A stretch of DNA of 64,000 nucleotides, from contig NZ_FNQZ01000007.1 in the NCBI RefSeq assembly GCF_900107545.1, positions 1-64,000 of the forward strand. Reading direction: 5' to 3'. A model generated the notes under the pieces. The model was not told the DNA's origin and ran no database searches. It was given only the letters and a program-made list of their open reading frames with translations. The DNA is from Pseudobutyrivibrio sp. ACV-2. GTDB lineage: Bacteria; Bacillota; Clostridia; Lachnospirales; Lachnospiraceae. Each line of letters opens with the position of its first letter. The first letter of the stretch is position 1. The position numbers and the translations under genes are program-made. This document shows, piece by piece, positions 53,372 through 62,593 of this stretch.

Positions 53372-54910
53372 ATGGAACACAATTCGTTCATCCTTCAAAT
53401 GCAGGGGATAACAAAAGAATTTCCGGGAGTAAAGGCGCTTGAAAACGTTACTCTTGAAGTTCGAACCGGTTCCATCCACGCTATATGCGGTGAGAATGGT
53501 GCAGGTAAATCCACGTTGATGAAGGTTCTGTCAGGCGTTTATCCTTACGGTACATATGATGGCAAAATCATCTATATGGGTAAGGAGATGAAATTCAAAA
53601 ACATCAAAGAATCAGAAAATGCAGGTATAGCAATTATCCATCAGGAATTGACTATGATACCTGAGCTTTCAATCACAGAAAACATTTTTATGGGAAATGA
53701 GATTGCAAAGCATGGCCTGATTGATTGGCCAGAGGAACGCAGAAGAACAAGTGAGATTCTTGAAAAGGTTGGTCTTACTATTAACCCAGATACCTTAATC
53801 AAGCATTTGGGCGTAGGACAGCAGCAGCTTGTTGAAATTGCAAAGGCGCTTTCAAAGAATGTTAAGCTTTTGATTTTAGATGAGCCTACATCAGCACTTA
53901 ATGAAGCTGATTCAGCAAATCTTCTTGAACTGATGAAGGGACTTCGTGATAAAGGAATCACCTGTATCATGATTTCTCATAAGCTAAATGAAATCGCTGA
54001 GGTTTCTGATTCTGTTACTGTTATCCGAGATGGACATACAGTTGAGAGCTACGATGTGGAAGCTGGAAAGGTGGACGAGGATCAAATCATTAAGTCAATG
54101 GTTGGTCGTTCAATAGAAAACAGATATCCAGAGCATGAACCAAAAATTGGTGATGTAATATTTGAAGTAAATAACTGGTGTGTTGAGGATCCTGAGGTTG
54201 AAGGCAGAATGCTTTGCAAAAACTCAAGCTTCAATGTAAGAGCCGGCGAAATCGTTGGCTTTGCAGGACTTATGGGCGCCGGAAGAACAGAGCTTATGCG
54301 TTCAATCTTCGGTAAAAATTACGGCATCTATAAAGGCGGTACTATTAAAATCAAGGGCCGCGAGGTTAAACTCAACTCAGTAGAGGCAGCTATTAAAAAT
54401 GGTATTGCCTATGTGCCAGAGGATAGAAAGAATTTAGGACTAAATCTATTAGATTCAATCAGAAAGACAGTTGTTTCAGCTGATCTTGATAGAATTACAA
54501 AAAACGGTCTTCTTAGCCCAGACATGGAGCTTGCAGCAGCTGAAGAGTACAGAAAGTCACTTCATATAAAAACAGCAAATGTTGATGTCGGAGTCACAAC
54601 TCTTTCAGGTGGTAACCAGCAAAAAGTAGTTCTTTCAAAATGGATGTTTACTGAACCTGATGTATTGATTTTGGATGAGCCTACAAGAGGTATTGACGTA
54701 GGTGCTAAATACGAAATCTACAAACTGATTCATCAGATGGCAGATCAGGGAAAAGCAGTAATTCTTGTATCGTCAGAGCTTCCAGAATTACTTGGAATGG
54801 CTGACAGAATATACACTATTTTCGAGGGAACAATTACTGGTGAGCTTCTTAGTTCAGAAGCAAATCAGGAAAGCTTGATGAAAAATATGACAATCACTTC
54901 AAAGTCATAA
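53372..54910 (+). CDS. Multiple-monosaccharide ABC transporter, ATP-binding protein
   Basis: 512 residues with two ABC domains: first P-loop GENGAGKST, signature LGVGQQQ, Walker B LLILDEPTSAL; second domain has GLMGAGRTEL in place of a full P-loop, LSGGNQQKV and LILDEPTRGID. This is the CUT2 class (MglA/XylG/GguA type). It drives uptake of ribose-, xylose- or glucose-like sugars. AAGGGAGG precedes ATG 53372. Next gene is the permease. Confidence 0.93.
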   Translation: MEHNSFILQMQGITKEFPGVKALENVTLEVRTGSIHAICGENGAGKSTLMKVLSGVYPYGTYDGKIIYMGKEMKFKNIKESENAGIAIIHQELTMIPELSITENIFMGNEIAKHGLIDWPEERRRTSEILEKVGLTINPDTLIKHLGVGQQQLVEIAKALSKNVKLLILDEPTSALNEADSANLLELMKGLRDKGITCIMISHKLNEIAEVSDSVTVIRDGHTVESYDVEAGKVDEDQIIKSMVGRSIENRYPEHEPKIGDVIFEVNNWCVEDPEVEGRMLCKNSSFNVRAGEIVGFAGLMGAGRTELMRSIFGKNYGIYKGGTIKIKGREVKLNSVEAAIKNGIAYVPEDRKNLGLNLLDSIRKTVVSADLDRITKNGLLSPDMELAAAEEYRKSLHIKTANVDVGVTTLSGGNQQKVVLSKWMFTEPDVLILDEPTRGIDVGAKYEIYKLIHQMADQGKAVILVSSELPELLGMADRIYTIFEGTITGELLSSEANQESLMKNMTITSKS

Positions 54911-54937
54911 TGTATTGGGAAAGGAAGGATATATATA

Positions 54938-56161
54938 ATGAAACAGTTGAAACAGGTATTGGGCGGAGACCTTCGTCAGTACACAATGGTTCTTGCTTTA
55001 GCTTTATTGATACTTATTTTTAATGTTATTTCTGGAGGCAGAATGCTTACCTCATCAAACTTCCAGAATTTGCTTTCAGGTAATGCATACGTCCTAGTGC
55101 TTGCACTTGGAATGTTGATGGTAATTGTTATTGGTCAGATTGATTTGTCAGTTGGTTCTGTGGCAGGTTTTGCCGGAATGGTAATGGCACTTGTAGCTAA
55201 AAACTACAACGTACCTTGGTGGGGAGCAGTTCTTATTGCTCTTGCAATTGGAATTCTTGCTGGTGCATGGCACGGATTTTTCCTTTCACAGCTTGGAATT
55301 CCAGGATTCATCACAACACTTGGTGGCATGATGATTTTCCGTGGTGGCGTTATCTGGATTTCACATTCAATCTCAGTTCCAGCTCCAGAGCAGTTAAAGT
55401 GGTTTGGTGCAGGCTACTTACCAGAATGGGGTCCAGCCTTCACAGGAATGAACAACTCAACTCTTTTACTTGGTATCATCGGAATTGTTTGCTTTGCAGT
55501 AGGACAGCTTCGCAAATACAATAGCCAGAAAAACAATGCAGTAGATGCAACACCACTTTGGGCAGTGGTTACAAGAATCGCCCTTATGACAGTACTTATT
55601 GGATATTTCACATATCTTTTCGGTTCAGGAAGAGTTGGAACATCTTTCCCTGTACCAGGTTTGATTCTCTTACTTTTAACAATCATCTATCACATCATTA
55701 CACAGCGTACAAAATTTGGTCGCCATGTATATGCAGTAGGTGGTAACAAGGCAGCAGCAGCTTTATCTGGTGTAAATGTAAAGAGAACATATTTCCTTAC
55801 AATGATGAACATGTCTTTCCTTGCAGCAGTTGCTGGTATCCTTTTCGTAGGTCGTTCAACAGCAGCAGGCCCTGCAGATGGTACATCATGGGAGATGGAT
55901 GCAATCGCATCAGTATTCATCGGTGGTGCAGCAGTATCAGGTGGTGTTGGTACAATCCTTGCTACTATCGTCGGTGGTATGGTTATGGCAGTACTTAACA
56001 ATGGACTTATGCTTATGGGCGTTGGCGCCGATAAGACACAGGTTATCAAAGGTTTTGTACTTCTTGCAGCAGTAGCATTTGATGTATACAACAAGAAGAG
56101 CGGTAAGAGCTCAATCATTGGAAAATTGTTCCCAAGCAGCGAATCAAAGAAGGCTGCATAA
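54938..56161 (+). CDS. Multiple-monosaccharide ABC transporter, permease
   Basis: 407 residues with about ten membrane helices; LGMLMVIVIGQIDLSVGSVAGFAGM and GIPGFITTLGGMMIFRGG are CUT2 permease signatures, and DAIASVFIGGAAVSGGVGT the cytoplasmic loop. The length and an extra loop (LRKYNSQKNNAVDATPLW) fit the GguB/MmsB branch rather than RbsC. AAGGAAGG precedes ATG 54938. Confidence 0.93.
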   Translation: MKQLKQVLGGDLRQYTMVLALALLILIFNVISGGRMLTSSNFQNLLSGNAYVLVLALGMLMVIVIGQIDLSVGSVAGFAGMVMALVAKNYNVPWWGAVLIALAIGILAGAWHGFFLSQLGIPGFITTLGGMMIFRGGVIWISHSISVPAPEQLKWFGAGYLPEWGPAFTGMNNSTLLLGIIGIVCFAVGQLRKYNSQKNNAVDATPLWAVVTRIALMTVLIGYFTYLFGSGRVGTSFPVPGLILLLLTIIYHIITQRTKFGRHVYAVGGNKAAAALSGVNVKRTYFLTMMNMSFLAAVAGILFVGRSTAAGPADGTSWEMDAIASVFIGGAAVSGGVGTILATIVGGMVMAVLNNGLMLMGVGADKTQVIKGFVLLAAVAFDVYNKKSGKSSIIGKLFPSSESKKAA

Positions 56162-56231
56162 CTGATGTGCCAGGTGCTAAAAGCACATGCACTCAGAGTT
56201 TTAGCTAAGCTGAAACTTATATTAATGGGGG

Positions 56232-56250
56232 TCGACCTACCAGATTAGGT
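56232..56250 (+). other. Small hairpin before the binding-protein gene
   Basis: GACCTA/TAGGTC stem; between permease and binding protein, as often seen where mRNA is stabilised to raise binding-protein yield. Confidence 0.35.
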
Positions 56251-56286
56251 CAAAAAGTGTTAACAATTACGAAGGAGGAAGTAATG

Positions 56287-57438
56287 ATGAAAAAAAGAAC
56301 ACTTTTATCTATGGCACTTGTAGCAACAATGGCGCTTGCTACATTCACAGGATGTGGCGGAAGCAGAGAAGGGGCAAGCTCAACAGAGCCAGCTGCTGAC
56401 ACTACAGCTACTACAGATGATGCTGCTTCTGATGATGCAGCTACAACAGGGGAGTATCCTGGATTTGAAGAAGGTGCTACAATAGGTGTATCTCTTCCAT
56501 GGCTTGGAACACAGAACTGGAAAGAAGCTGAAGAGATGTTTACAGCTCAGCTTGAGGAAGCTGGCTACAATCCAATCGTACAGGCTGCAGACCAGAAGGT
56601 TACACAGCAGCAACAGCAGATTGAGTCAATGATTGAAAACGGTGCAAAGGTTATCGTTGTTGGTCCAGTTGACGGCTCACAGCTTGGTTCAGTACTTGAG
56701 CAGGCTAAGGAAGCTGGTGTTTATGTAATCGGTTATGATCGTCTTCTTGAGAACACATCAGGTGTTGACGGCGTAGTACAGTTCGGTTCAGTTAAGACTG
56801 GTGAGCTTCAGGCTCAGGCACTTCTTCAGGGTCTTGAAGACTTAAAGGGTGATGCTCCATACAACATCGAGCTTTTCGGTGGTGGTCCTGCTGATCCTAA
56901 CGCTCCAAACTTCTTCAAGGGTGCTATGTCAGTTCTTCAGCCAAAGATTGATGATGGAACACTTGTAGTTGTTTCTGGTCAGACAGATTTCACACAGTGT
57001 GCTACAGTTGATTGGGACAATGCAAAGGCTCAGTCAAGAATGGATTCACTTATTTCAGGTTTCTATTCAGATAAGGAAATCGACGGTGTACTTTCACCAA
57101 ACGATGGTATCGCTCGTGCAATCATCACATCATGCGAGAACGCTGGACAGGATATCCCAGTTGTTTCTGGTCTTGATGCTGAAAACGAGTCAGTTGAGTG
57201 GGTATGGTCAGGACGTCAGTACTCTACAGTTGCTAAGCCAACAAGCGACCTTGTTGCAAAGACAATCGAAATCATCGATTCTCTTCAGGCTGGTAACGGA
57301 ATGCCTTCTACAGATGTAAAGGTTGATAACGGTGTTATCGATGTACTCGTTTATGAGCTTCCACCAGTAGTAGTTACAAAGGACAACGCAAAGGAAGTAT
57401 TTGCAGACGATCCTTCAAGACTTGAACTTTTAAAATAA
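56287..57438 (+). CDS. ChvE-like sugar-binding lipoprotein
   Basis: 383 residues. A lipoprotein signal (ALATFTGCGG) is followed by an acidic linker and a type I periplasmic binding domain: TIGVSLPWLGTQNWKE, ESMIENGAKVIVVGPVDGS, VIGYDRLL, NIELFGGGPADPN, LQPKIDDGTLVVVSGQTD and VDGVLSPNDGIARAI, matching ChvE/MmsE. ATG 56287 is 8 bases from AGGAGG; ATG 56284 is also possible. Glucose/galactose/xylose/mannose-type sugars are typical ligands. Confidence 0.9.
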   Translation: MKKRTLLSMALVATMALATFTGCGGSREGASSTEPAADTTATTDDAASDDAATTGEYPGFEEGATIGVSLPWLGTQNWKEAEEMFTAQLEEAGYNPIVQAADQKVTQQQQQIESMIENGAKVIVVGPVDGSQLGSVLEQAKEAGVYVIGYDRLLENTSGVDGVVQFGSVKTGELQAQALLQGLEDLKGDAPYNIELFGGGPADPNAPNFFKGAMSVLQPKIDDGTLVVVSGQTDFTQCATVDWDNAKAQSRMDSLISGFYSDKEIDGVLSPNDGIARAIITSCENAGQDIPVVSGLDAENESVEWVWSGRQYSTVAKPTSDLVAKTIEIIDSLQAGNGMPSTDVKVDNGVIDVLVYELPPVVVTKDNAKEVFADDPSRLELLK

Positions 57439-57494
57439 TATGGTAGTAAAATTCTACTAACAAGCTAATTTTCTTTTTCATCTTTAATAACAAT

Positions 57495-57527
57495 GGGCAG
57501 GGTATTTTTCTCCCTGCCCTATAAATA
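57495..57527 (+). terminator. Terminator after the ABC genes
   Basis: GGGCAGGG/CCCTGCCC stem, then TATAAAT; the T-tract is weak, so it may allow partial read-through to the kinase. Confidence 0.6.
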
Positions 57528-57553
57528 ATATATATAGTAAGGAGATTTATGAC

Positions 57554-58537
57554 GTGGAAAAAACTATTGATGTTGTTGCATTAGGTGAACTTTTAATTGA
57601 CATGACAAATAATGGAGTTTCAGCTACAGGAAACACTTTATTTGAGGCAAATCCAGGAGGAGCACCTTGCAATGTGCTTGCTATGCTTAAGAAGTTCAAT
57701 CATTCTGTAGGCTTTATTGGTAAGGTTGGAGATGATATCTTTGGTAACAAATTAAAGGCTACAATCGAAGAGGTTGGTATTAACACAGAAGGTCTTGTAA
57801 TAGACAAGGATGTAAGAACTACATTGGCATTTGTTGAGACATTCCCAGATGGAGATAGAGATTTTTCTTTCTATCGTAATCCAGGTGCAGATATGATGCT
57901 CACAAAGGATGAGGTAAAGGTTGACTTAATTAAGCAAGCAAAGCTTTTCCATTTTGGAACACTTTCAATGACTCATGAGAAGGTTAGAGAGGCAACTCTT
58001 TTTGCACTTGAGGAGGCAAAGAAGGCTGGTTGTATCATTACATTTGATCCAAACCTTAGAGAGCCATTATGGAACAGCCTTGATGAGGCAAAGGAGCAGA
58101 TTCTTGTAGGTATGAAGTACTGCGATTATCTTAAGATTTCTGATAATGAGATTCAGTGGCTCACAGGCGAAGAGGATTACAACGCTGGCGTACACAAGCT
58201 TCGTGAAAGCTACAATATTCCTCTTATCACTGTTTCTATGGGCAAGGAAGGCAGCCGTGCATTCTACTATGGAGCAGATGGAAATGGTGATGAAATAATC
58301 GTAGATGTTAAGCCATTCCTTTCTGACAAGACCATCGAGACAACAGGTGCTGGAGATACATTCTGTGGAACAGTAATCCACTATATCCTTGAGACAGGAC
58401 TTGCAAACTTTGATGAGGCAAAGCTTGCAGAAATGCTTACATTTGCAAATGGTGCTGCTTCACTTATTACAAGAGTAAAGGGCGCTCTCAAGGTTATGCC
58501 TGAGATTTCTGCTGTAAAAAAATTGATTGGTAAATAG
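57554..58537 (+). CDS. PfkB family sugar kinase (fructokinase-like)
   Basis: 327 residues. VVALGELLIDMTNNG, FEANPGGAPCNVLAML, FIGKVGDDIFG, FDPNLREPLW and DKTIETTGAGDTFCGTVIHYI (catalytic Asp) fit fructokinase. GTG 57554 is used: AAGGAG is 9 bases upstream, and the ATG at 57549 is out of frame. With the isomerase downstream it could phosphorylate fructose to fructose 6-phosphate. It is 8 bp before the HAD gene. Confidence 0.9.
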   Translation: MEKTIDVVALGELLIDMTNNGVSATGNTLFEANPGGAPCNVLAMLKKFNHSVGFIGKVGDDIFGNKLKATIEEVGINTEGLVIDKDVRTTLAFVETFPDGDRDFSFYRNPGADMMLTKDEVKVDLIKQAKLFHFGTLSMTHEKVREATLFALEEAKKAGCIITFDPNLREPLWNSLDEAKEQILVGMKYCDYLKISDNEIQWLTGEEDYNAGVHKLRESYNIPLITVSMGKEGSRAFYYGADGNGDEIIVDVKPFLSDKTIETTGAGDTFCGTVIHYILETGLANFDEAKLAEMLTFANGAASLITRVKGALKVMPEISAVKKLIGK

Positions 58538-58545
58538 GTGACATT

Positions 58546-59352
58546 ATGAGTTACCAGATTGTATTTAGCGATATTGATGGTACACTTTTAAACAGTAACC
58601 ATCGAATGCTTGATGGAACCTTAGAGGCTGTTAAAAGCTTGCAAAAAAGGGATATTCCCTTTTTTATAGTGACAGCCAGAGGGCCATCGGGAGTTTATCC
58701 TATTTTCAGAAGATACAATTTTATTTGTCCTATTGTATGTTTCAGTGGAGCATTGATTTTAGATGAGCATGGCAATGTGATTTATTCCAAGGGCGTCAGC
58801 AAAGACACCACAGCAAAAATCATTGATTATGTTGAAGCATCTGGATTTGACTGCACTTGGAATGTATATTCCATGGATAGCTGGATAGTAAACAATAGGA
58901 CAGACCCAAGGATTATAAATGAGGAAAATATTGTAGAGGTTCAATCTACAGTGGGTACAGTTGATGACCTTCCTGACGGGGCAGAGATAGGAAAGATACT
59001 GTGCATGTGCAATCCTGATAAAACTGATGAGATAGAAGCTGGCCTTAGAAAAAGATTTCCTTCTTTATCTATAGTCAGATCATCAGATATCCTTGTGGAG
59101 GTTATGGAGAAAGGGGTTACGAAAGGGCAAAGTGTTAAAATCATCTGTGATAAATTGGGGATAAATCCAGATGATGCAATTGCCTTTGGAGACCATTATA
59201 ATGATATTGAGATGCTAAAGGCAGTAGGTATGCCTTTTCTAATGGACAACGCACCAGAGGAACTGAAAGCACAGTTCTTATCAGAGAACATCACAGATGG
59301 CTTCGATGACGAGGGCATCTACAACGCCTTAAAAAAGATAGGGATGATGTAA
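58546..59352 (+). CDS. HAD superfamily Cof-type phosphatase
   Basis: 268 residues. Motif I FSDIDGTLLNS, motif II FIVTARG, motif III Lys in KGVTKGQSVK and motif IV GDHYNDIEML are complete; a C2B cap lies between. This group removes phosphate from sugar phosphates or similar. In this cluster it may act against sugar-phosphate overload; that is inference. Confidence 0.88.
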   Translation: MSYQIVFSDIDGTLLNSNHRMLDGTLEAVKSLQKRDIPFFIVTARGPSGVYPIFRRYNFICPIVCFSGALILDEHGNVIYSKGVSKDTTAKIIDYVEASGFDCTWNVYSMDSWIVNNRTDPRIINEENIVEVQSTVGTVDDLPDGAEIGKILCMCNPDKTDEIEAGLRKRFPSLSIVRSSDILVEVMEKGVTKGQSVKIICDKLGINPDDAIAFGDHYNDIEMLKAVGMPFLMDNAPEELKAQFLSENITDGFDDEGIYNALKKIGMM

Positions 59353-59358
59353 TAATAG

Positions 59359-59400
59359 CCTTCCCCTTGAGGGGAAGGTGCCCGGAGGGCGGATGAGGTG
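59359..59400. repeat. Intergenic palindromic repeat
   Basis: CCTTCCCC-TTGA-GGGGAAGG stem followed by GTGCCCGGAGGGCGGATGAGGTG. This resembles short repeats that recur between genes in many gut Clostridia. Similarity is from memory. Confidence 0.55.
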
Positions 59401-59442
59401 TTAAACTATAGCTAAATTGCATTAACCAAGGGAGGTTTTTAC

Positions 59443-60669
59443 ATGAAAAAATACATTCTAAACACAAGTGAAAACATCCAATTTCTAAAAGAGTGCTGCG
59501 GCACTCTTTTGTCATTTGGACATAATTTTCCATCACCAGGTGGGGGCTCATACTATTTAGGGGATGATGGCACACCTTGGAAGGAAAGACCAAGAGAAAC
59601 CTGGATTACAAGCAGAATGCTTCATGTGTATTCCATGGGATGTATGCTCGGCCATGAGGGAAGCGAGGACCTAGCTGATGCTGCTCTTGAAGGCTTGATA
59701 GGAGAGCTTAACGACAAAGAAAATGGTGGCTGGTATGCAGGTCTTACATCAGATAACAAGCCACTTCCTACAAAACAGTGCTACGCTCATGCATTTGTAA
59801 TTTTGGCGGCATCCTCAGCCATGCTTGCAAGGCGTCCGGGAGCAAAAGAATTGCTTGATGAGGCAATTCGTATATACGATAAATATTTCTGGGATGAAAA
59901 GCTTGGCCTTTCAGTAGATACCTGGAATACAGAATTTACAGAGCTTGACGATTATCGCGGAATTAATGCTAATATGCACACAGTGGAGGCTTTCCTTGCT
60001 GCAGCAGATGTTTTAGAGGATGAAAAATATCGTGTTCGTGCAGGCAGAATTACTGATACTGTAATCGGTTGGGCTCGTGATAATGACTACAGGATTCCAG
60101 AGCATTTTACCAGCGACTGGAAGCCAAATCTTGAATGTAATAGCGACAAGAAGGATGACCCGTTTAAGCCGTATGGTGCCACACCAGGTCATGGTATTGA
60201 ATGGGCCAGACTTATTGTGCAGTGGGCCACATCAACAAATAGTCTTACAGATGAAAAGAGACAGGCGTATATTCAGGTGGCAGAAAAGCTTTATAACAGA
60301 GCTATAGAGGATGCCTGGAATGCAGATGGTGCACCTGGAATATGCTATACCACAGGCTGGGACGGAGCACCTATAGTTCACGACAGAATGCACTGGACCT
60401 TAGCTGAGGCTATCAACTCATCAGCAGTTCTTTTCAGAGTGACGGGAAATGAGAAATATGCCAAGGACTATGAGGCGTTTATGGAGTATCTTGACACATA
60501 TGTAATTGACCATGTAAATGGTTCCTGGTTCCATCAGCTAGACAGAAACAATAAATTACTTACTACAGTCTGGCCAGGCAAATCAGACATTTATCATGCC
60601 CTGCAGGCAACTCTAATTCCATACAATGAACAGGTTGGAGTATCCATTGCAAAAACATTGACTAAATAA
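59443..60669 (+). CDS. YihS/AGE-type aldose-ketose isomerase
   Basis: 408 residues, N-acylglucosamine 2-epimerase superfamily. WITSRMLHVYSMGCMLGHEG, GGWYAGL, NANMHTVEAFLAAADVLED, EHFTSDW, PYGATPGHGIEWARLIVQW and GKSDIYHALQ follow E. coli YihS closely and include the catalytic His residues of the (alpha/alpha)6 barrel. YihS-type enzymes interconvert mannose, fructose and glucose, and sulfoquinovose with its keto form. With a fructokinase-like PfkB, mannose or glucose use is the simplest reading. Confidence 0.88.
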   Translation: MKKYILNTSENIQFLKECCGTLLSFGHNFPSPGGGSYYLGDDGTPWKERPRETWITSRMLHVYSMGCMLGHEGSEDLADAALEGLIGELNDKENGGWYAGLTSDNKPLPTKQCYAHAFVILAASSAMLARRPGAKELLDEAIRIYDKYFWDEKLGLSVDTWNTEFTELDDYRGINANMHTVEAFLAAADVLEDEKYRVRAGRITDTVIGWARDNDYRIPEHFTSDWKPNLECNSDKKDDPFKPYGATPGHGIEWARLIVQWATSTNSLTDEKRQAYIQVAEKLYNRAIEDAWNADGAPGICYTTGWDGAPIVHDRMHWTLAEAINSSAVLFRVTGNEKYAKDYEAFMEYLDTYVIDHVNGSWFHQLDRNNKLLTTVWPGKSDIYHALQATLIPYNEQVGVSIAKTLTK

Positions 60670-60725
60670 TTGCAGGGGCCATAATAGAAAAAGCCTCTTA
60701 TTGCAAAAATGAATAAAGAATCAGA

Positions 60726-60795
60726 AAGCCTTTCGTATAATCTATGAAGCTAAGTCTATAGAATGATTAGTGAAAATAGATTAATCGAAAGGCTT
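60726..60795 (+). promoter_or_regulatory. Promoter region of the MFS gene with inverted repeat
   Basis: A TATAAT lies at 60736-60741. AAGCCTTTCG (60726-60735) and CGAAAGGCTT (60786-60795) form a perfect 10-bp inverted repeat; the right arm holds the ribosome binding site of the MFS gene. Confidence 0.45.
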
Positions 60796-60800
60796 AAATT

Positions 60801-61967
60801 ATGAATAAGACAAAAACTAAAATCGGAATTCTGGCTTTATGTGCAGTTGCATTATCCTATATGTCACTTTCGCCTATTATAGCAAGCATTGCAGCAGATT
60901 TTCCAAATGTAGACGAAACACTTCCACAGATGGTATTTACTTTGCCAAGTTTTTTATTTATCTCCTGTTCGCCACTTTGTGGAATTGCAATGAGCTATAT
61001 CAACAAAAAAGCAATAGCTGTAAGCTCCTTAATTTGTTATTTAGTGGGAGGTCTGTTTCCATTTTTCTTTCATTCCAGTATTTGGTTGCTTTTGACAGGC
61101 AGTGCAATAATTGGTCTAGGAACTGGTTTATTAATGCCTCTTATTAATGGATTTATAGTTCAATATTTCGATGAAAACAGCAGGGCTGGATTAATGGGGC
61201 TAAATGCTATATTTACAGCCTTAGGAGCTATGATATTCATATTCATAGGTGGACAATTGGCTAGATTTGGATGGAGATATACATACCTTACATTTCTACT
61301 AGTGCTGGTGATCATTTTCATAGTATTAATCTGTTTGCCAAAGGGTGAGCCACAAAAGGCCCAAGAACCATCTTCTGGTAAAAAGGGTAGCGCCTTTGAA
61401 ATGAATAGATACATATTTGGACTTTTTGTCATAGGAATTATTTATTTTGTAATTCAAAATTCATTTAATACAAATTCATCATCCTATGCAATAGATGTCC
61501 TTGGGGCAGGTCCTTCCATGGCATCTCTTATTACAATGGTAAATACTGTCGGAGGAATAATTGGTGGTATGACCTTTAGAGGGGTTTCTATGAAGTTTAG
61601 AAACCAAATTGAAACCTTTGCACTGTTTATAGTATCTGTTGGATTTATTATCACTTTCTTTGTTCAAAATAACTTGATATTCATACTGGGAAGTATTTTG
61701 GTCGGCTATGGTTTTGCTGTTATAAATGCAGCAGGATCTTATCTGCTTTCGCTGAACACCAGACCAGAAACTAATCCATTTACAGTTTCCATATATCTGG
61801 CGTTAATTAATCTGGGGGCAGCTGTGTCGCCTATCGTGGTAAATGCATGTGCAGGAGTTTTTGGAGAAGGCGCACCAGTTAAATATCTGTTTTCTGGTAT
61901 AGTGATACTTCTTGTTGGAGTATATTCACTTGTCCTCAACCTTAGATTAGGAAAAAAGAAAATATAG
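60801..61967 (+). CDS. Major facilitator superfamily transporter
   Basis: 388 residues with twelve membrane helices in two halves joined by a charged loop (PKGEPQKAQEPSSGKKG). IGLGTGLLMPLINGFIVQYFDENSRAGLMGLNAIF corresponds to the MFS motif A region. Substrate unknown. Ribosome site is weak (AAAGG). Its own promoter and the 130-bp gap suggest it is separately expressed from the sugar cluster. Confidence 0.85.
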   Translation: MNKTKTKIGILALCAVALSYMSLSPIIASIAADFPNVDETLPQMVFTLPSFLFISCSPLCGIAMSYINKKAIAVSSLICYLVGGLFPFFFHSSIWLLLTGSAIIGLGTGLLMPLINGFIVQYFDENSRAGLMGLNAIFTALGAMIFIFIGGQLARFGWRYTYLTFLLVLVIIFIVLICLPKGEPQKAQEPSSGKKGSAFEMNRYIFGLFVIGIIYFVIQNSFNTNSSSYAIDVLGAGPSMASLITMVNTVGGIIGGMTFRGVSMKFRNQIETFALFIVSVGFIITFFVQNNLIFILGSILVGYGFAVINAAGSYLLSLNTRPETNPFTVSIYLALINLGAAVSPIVVNACAGVFGEGAPVKYLFSGIVILLVGVYSLVLNLRLGKKKI

Positions 61968-62340
61968 ATATATACATAAATACAAAAATACATAAATACA
62001 TAAATACAAAGGTAAAGAGGACGCCGGCGAAGGGACCAAAAGGGACTTTTGTGTCCTAGTAAGCGGAGCTTACATCAAGCCAAGGAGCCATTGTGTATAG
62101 CCCTTTATATAAAGGTAAAGAGGACGCCGGCGGGGCGTCCTCTTTAAAAAGGGAGAATAATGTTATGAAAAAAATGGTTCATCGCTTCTGTCTTGCGATG
62201 TAATTATAATACTAAGTTTGTTTGAACGAAGAATGGTAAAATTGTGAACAAAAAATCAAAAGAAAAAGATTATTTGTGAATTGCTTACCAGTCATTTTTA
62301 TGGGTATGCAAACGTTAGATGAAGTAATCACGGCAACAAA
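61968..62340. repeat. Repeat-rich intergenic region
   Basis: ATAAATAC-type tandem repeats (61973-62008); a 22-bp direct repeat starting AAAGGTAAAG at 62008-62029 and 62111-62132; hairpins CAAAAG-GGA-CTTTTG (62037-62051) and GTAAGC-GGA-GCTTAC (62059-62073), both with GGA loops; a perfect 12-bp hairpin AAAGAGGACGCC/GGCGTCCTCTTT (62117-62145). A 12-codon frame (ATG 62164, MKKMVHRFCLAM) follows a GGGAG but is probably not a gene. Confidence 0.6.
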
Positions 62341-62372
62341 AAAGAGCCTCAGCGGGAGGCTCTTTTTTTTAT
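62341..62372. terminator. Bidirectional terminator downstream of yjfB-like gene
   Basis: AAAGAGCCTC/GAGGCTCTTT stem, T8 on the plus strand and A-rich on the left, so it works for both directions. Confidence 0.8.
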
Positions 62373-62395
62373 ATCAACCCAAACACATTTATAAC

Positions 62396-62593
62396 TCATA
62401 TGCGCAAATCTATGGATGTGCCGGATGTAGGGTAAACCAAACTTTCCAGCGATGGAGCATTCATATCTATCGACTGGGCGAAAGCCTCAGCCTGCCCCTC
62501 CATAAGGTCTATACTTTTTCCAAGCATAGTAGTACCAACTGCATTAAGCAAGCTACTTTGACTTAAATTCATAGACAATTCGGTTATATCCAT
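62396..62593 (-). CDS. YjfB-like putative motility protein
   Basis: 65 residues beginning MDITELSMNLSQSSLLNAVGTTMLGKSIDL and ending with GTSIDLRI, the start and end pattern of the YjfB family, small proteins associated with flagellar regulons in Firmicutes. On the minus strand GGGGAGG lies 6 bases before ATG 62593. With the chemoreceptors it supports a motile host. The overlapping plus-strand frame has no ribosome site. Confidence 0.75.
   Translation of the reverse strand: MDITELSMNLSQSSLLNAVGTTMLGKSIDLMEGQAEAFAQSIDMNAPSLESLVYPTSGTSIDLRI

Noticed and set aside
59443-60669. Dedicated sulfoquinovose pathway
   Set aside because: The isomerase resembles YihS, but no sulfoquinovosidase, aldolase, transaldolase or reductase partner lies nearby.
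62276-62566. Plus-strand frame of 96 codons
   Set aside because: It overlaps a terminator and the minus-strand YjfB-like gene, which has a good ribosome site and family match.
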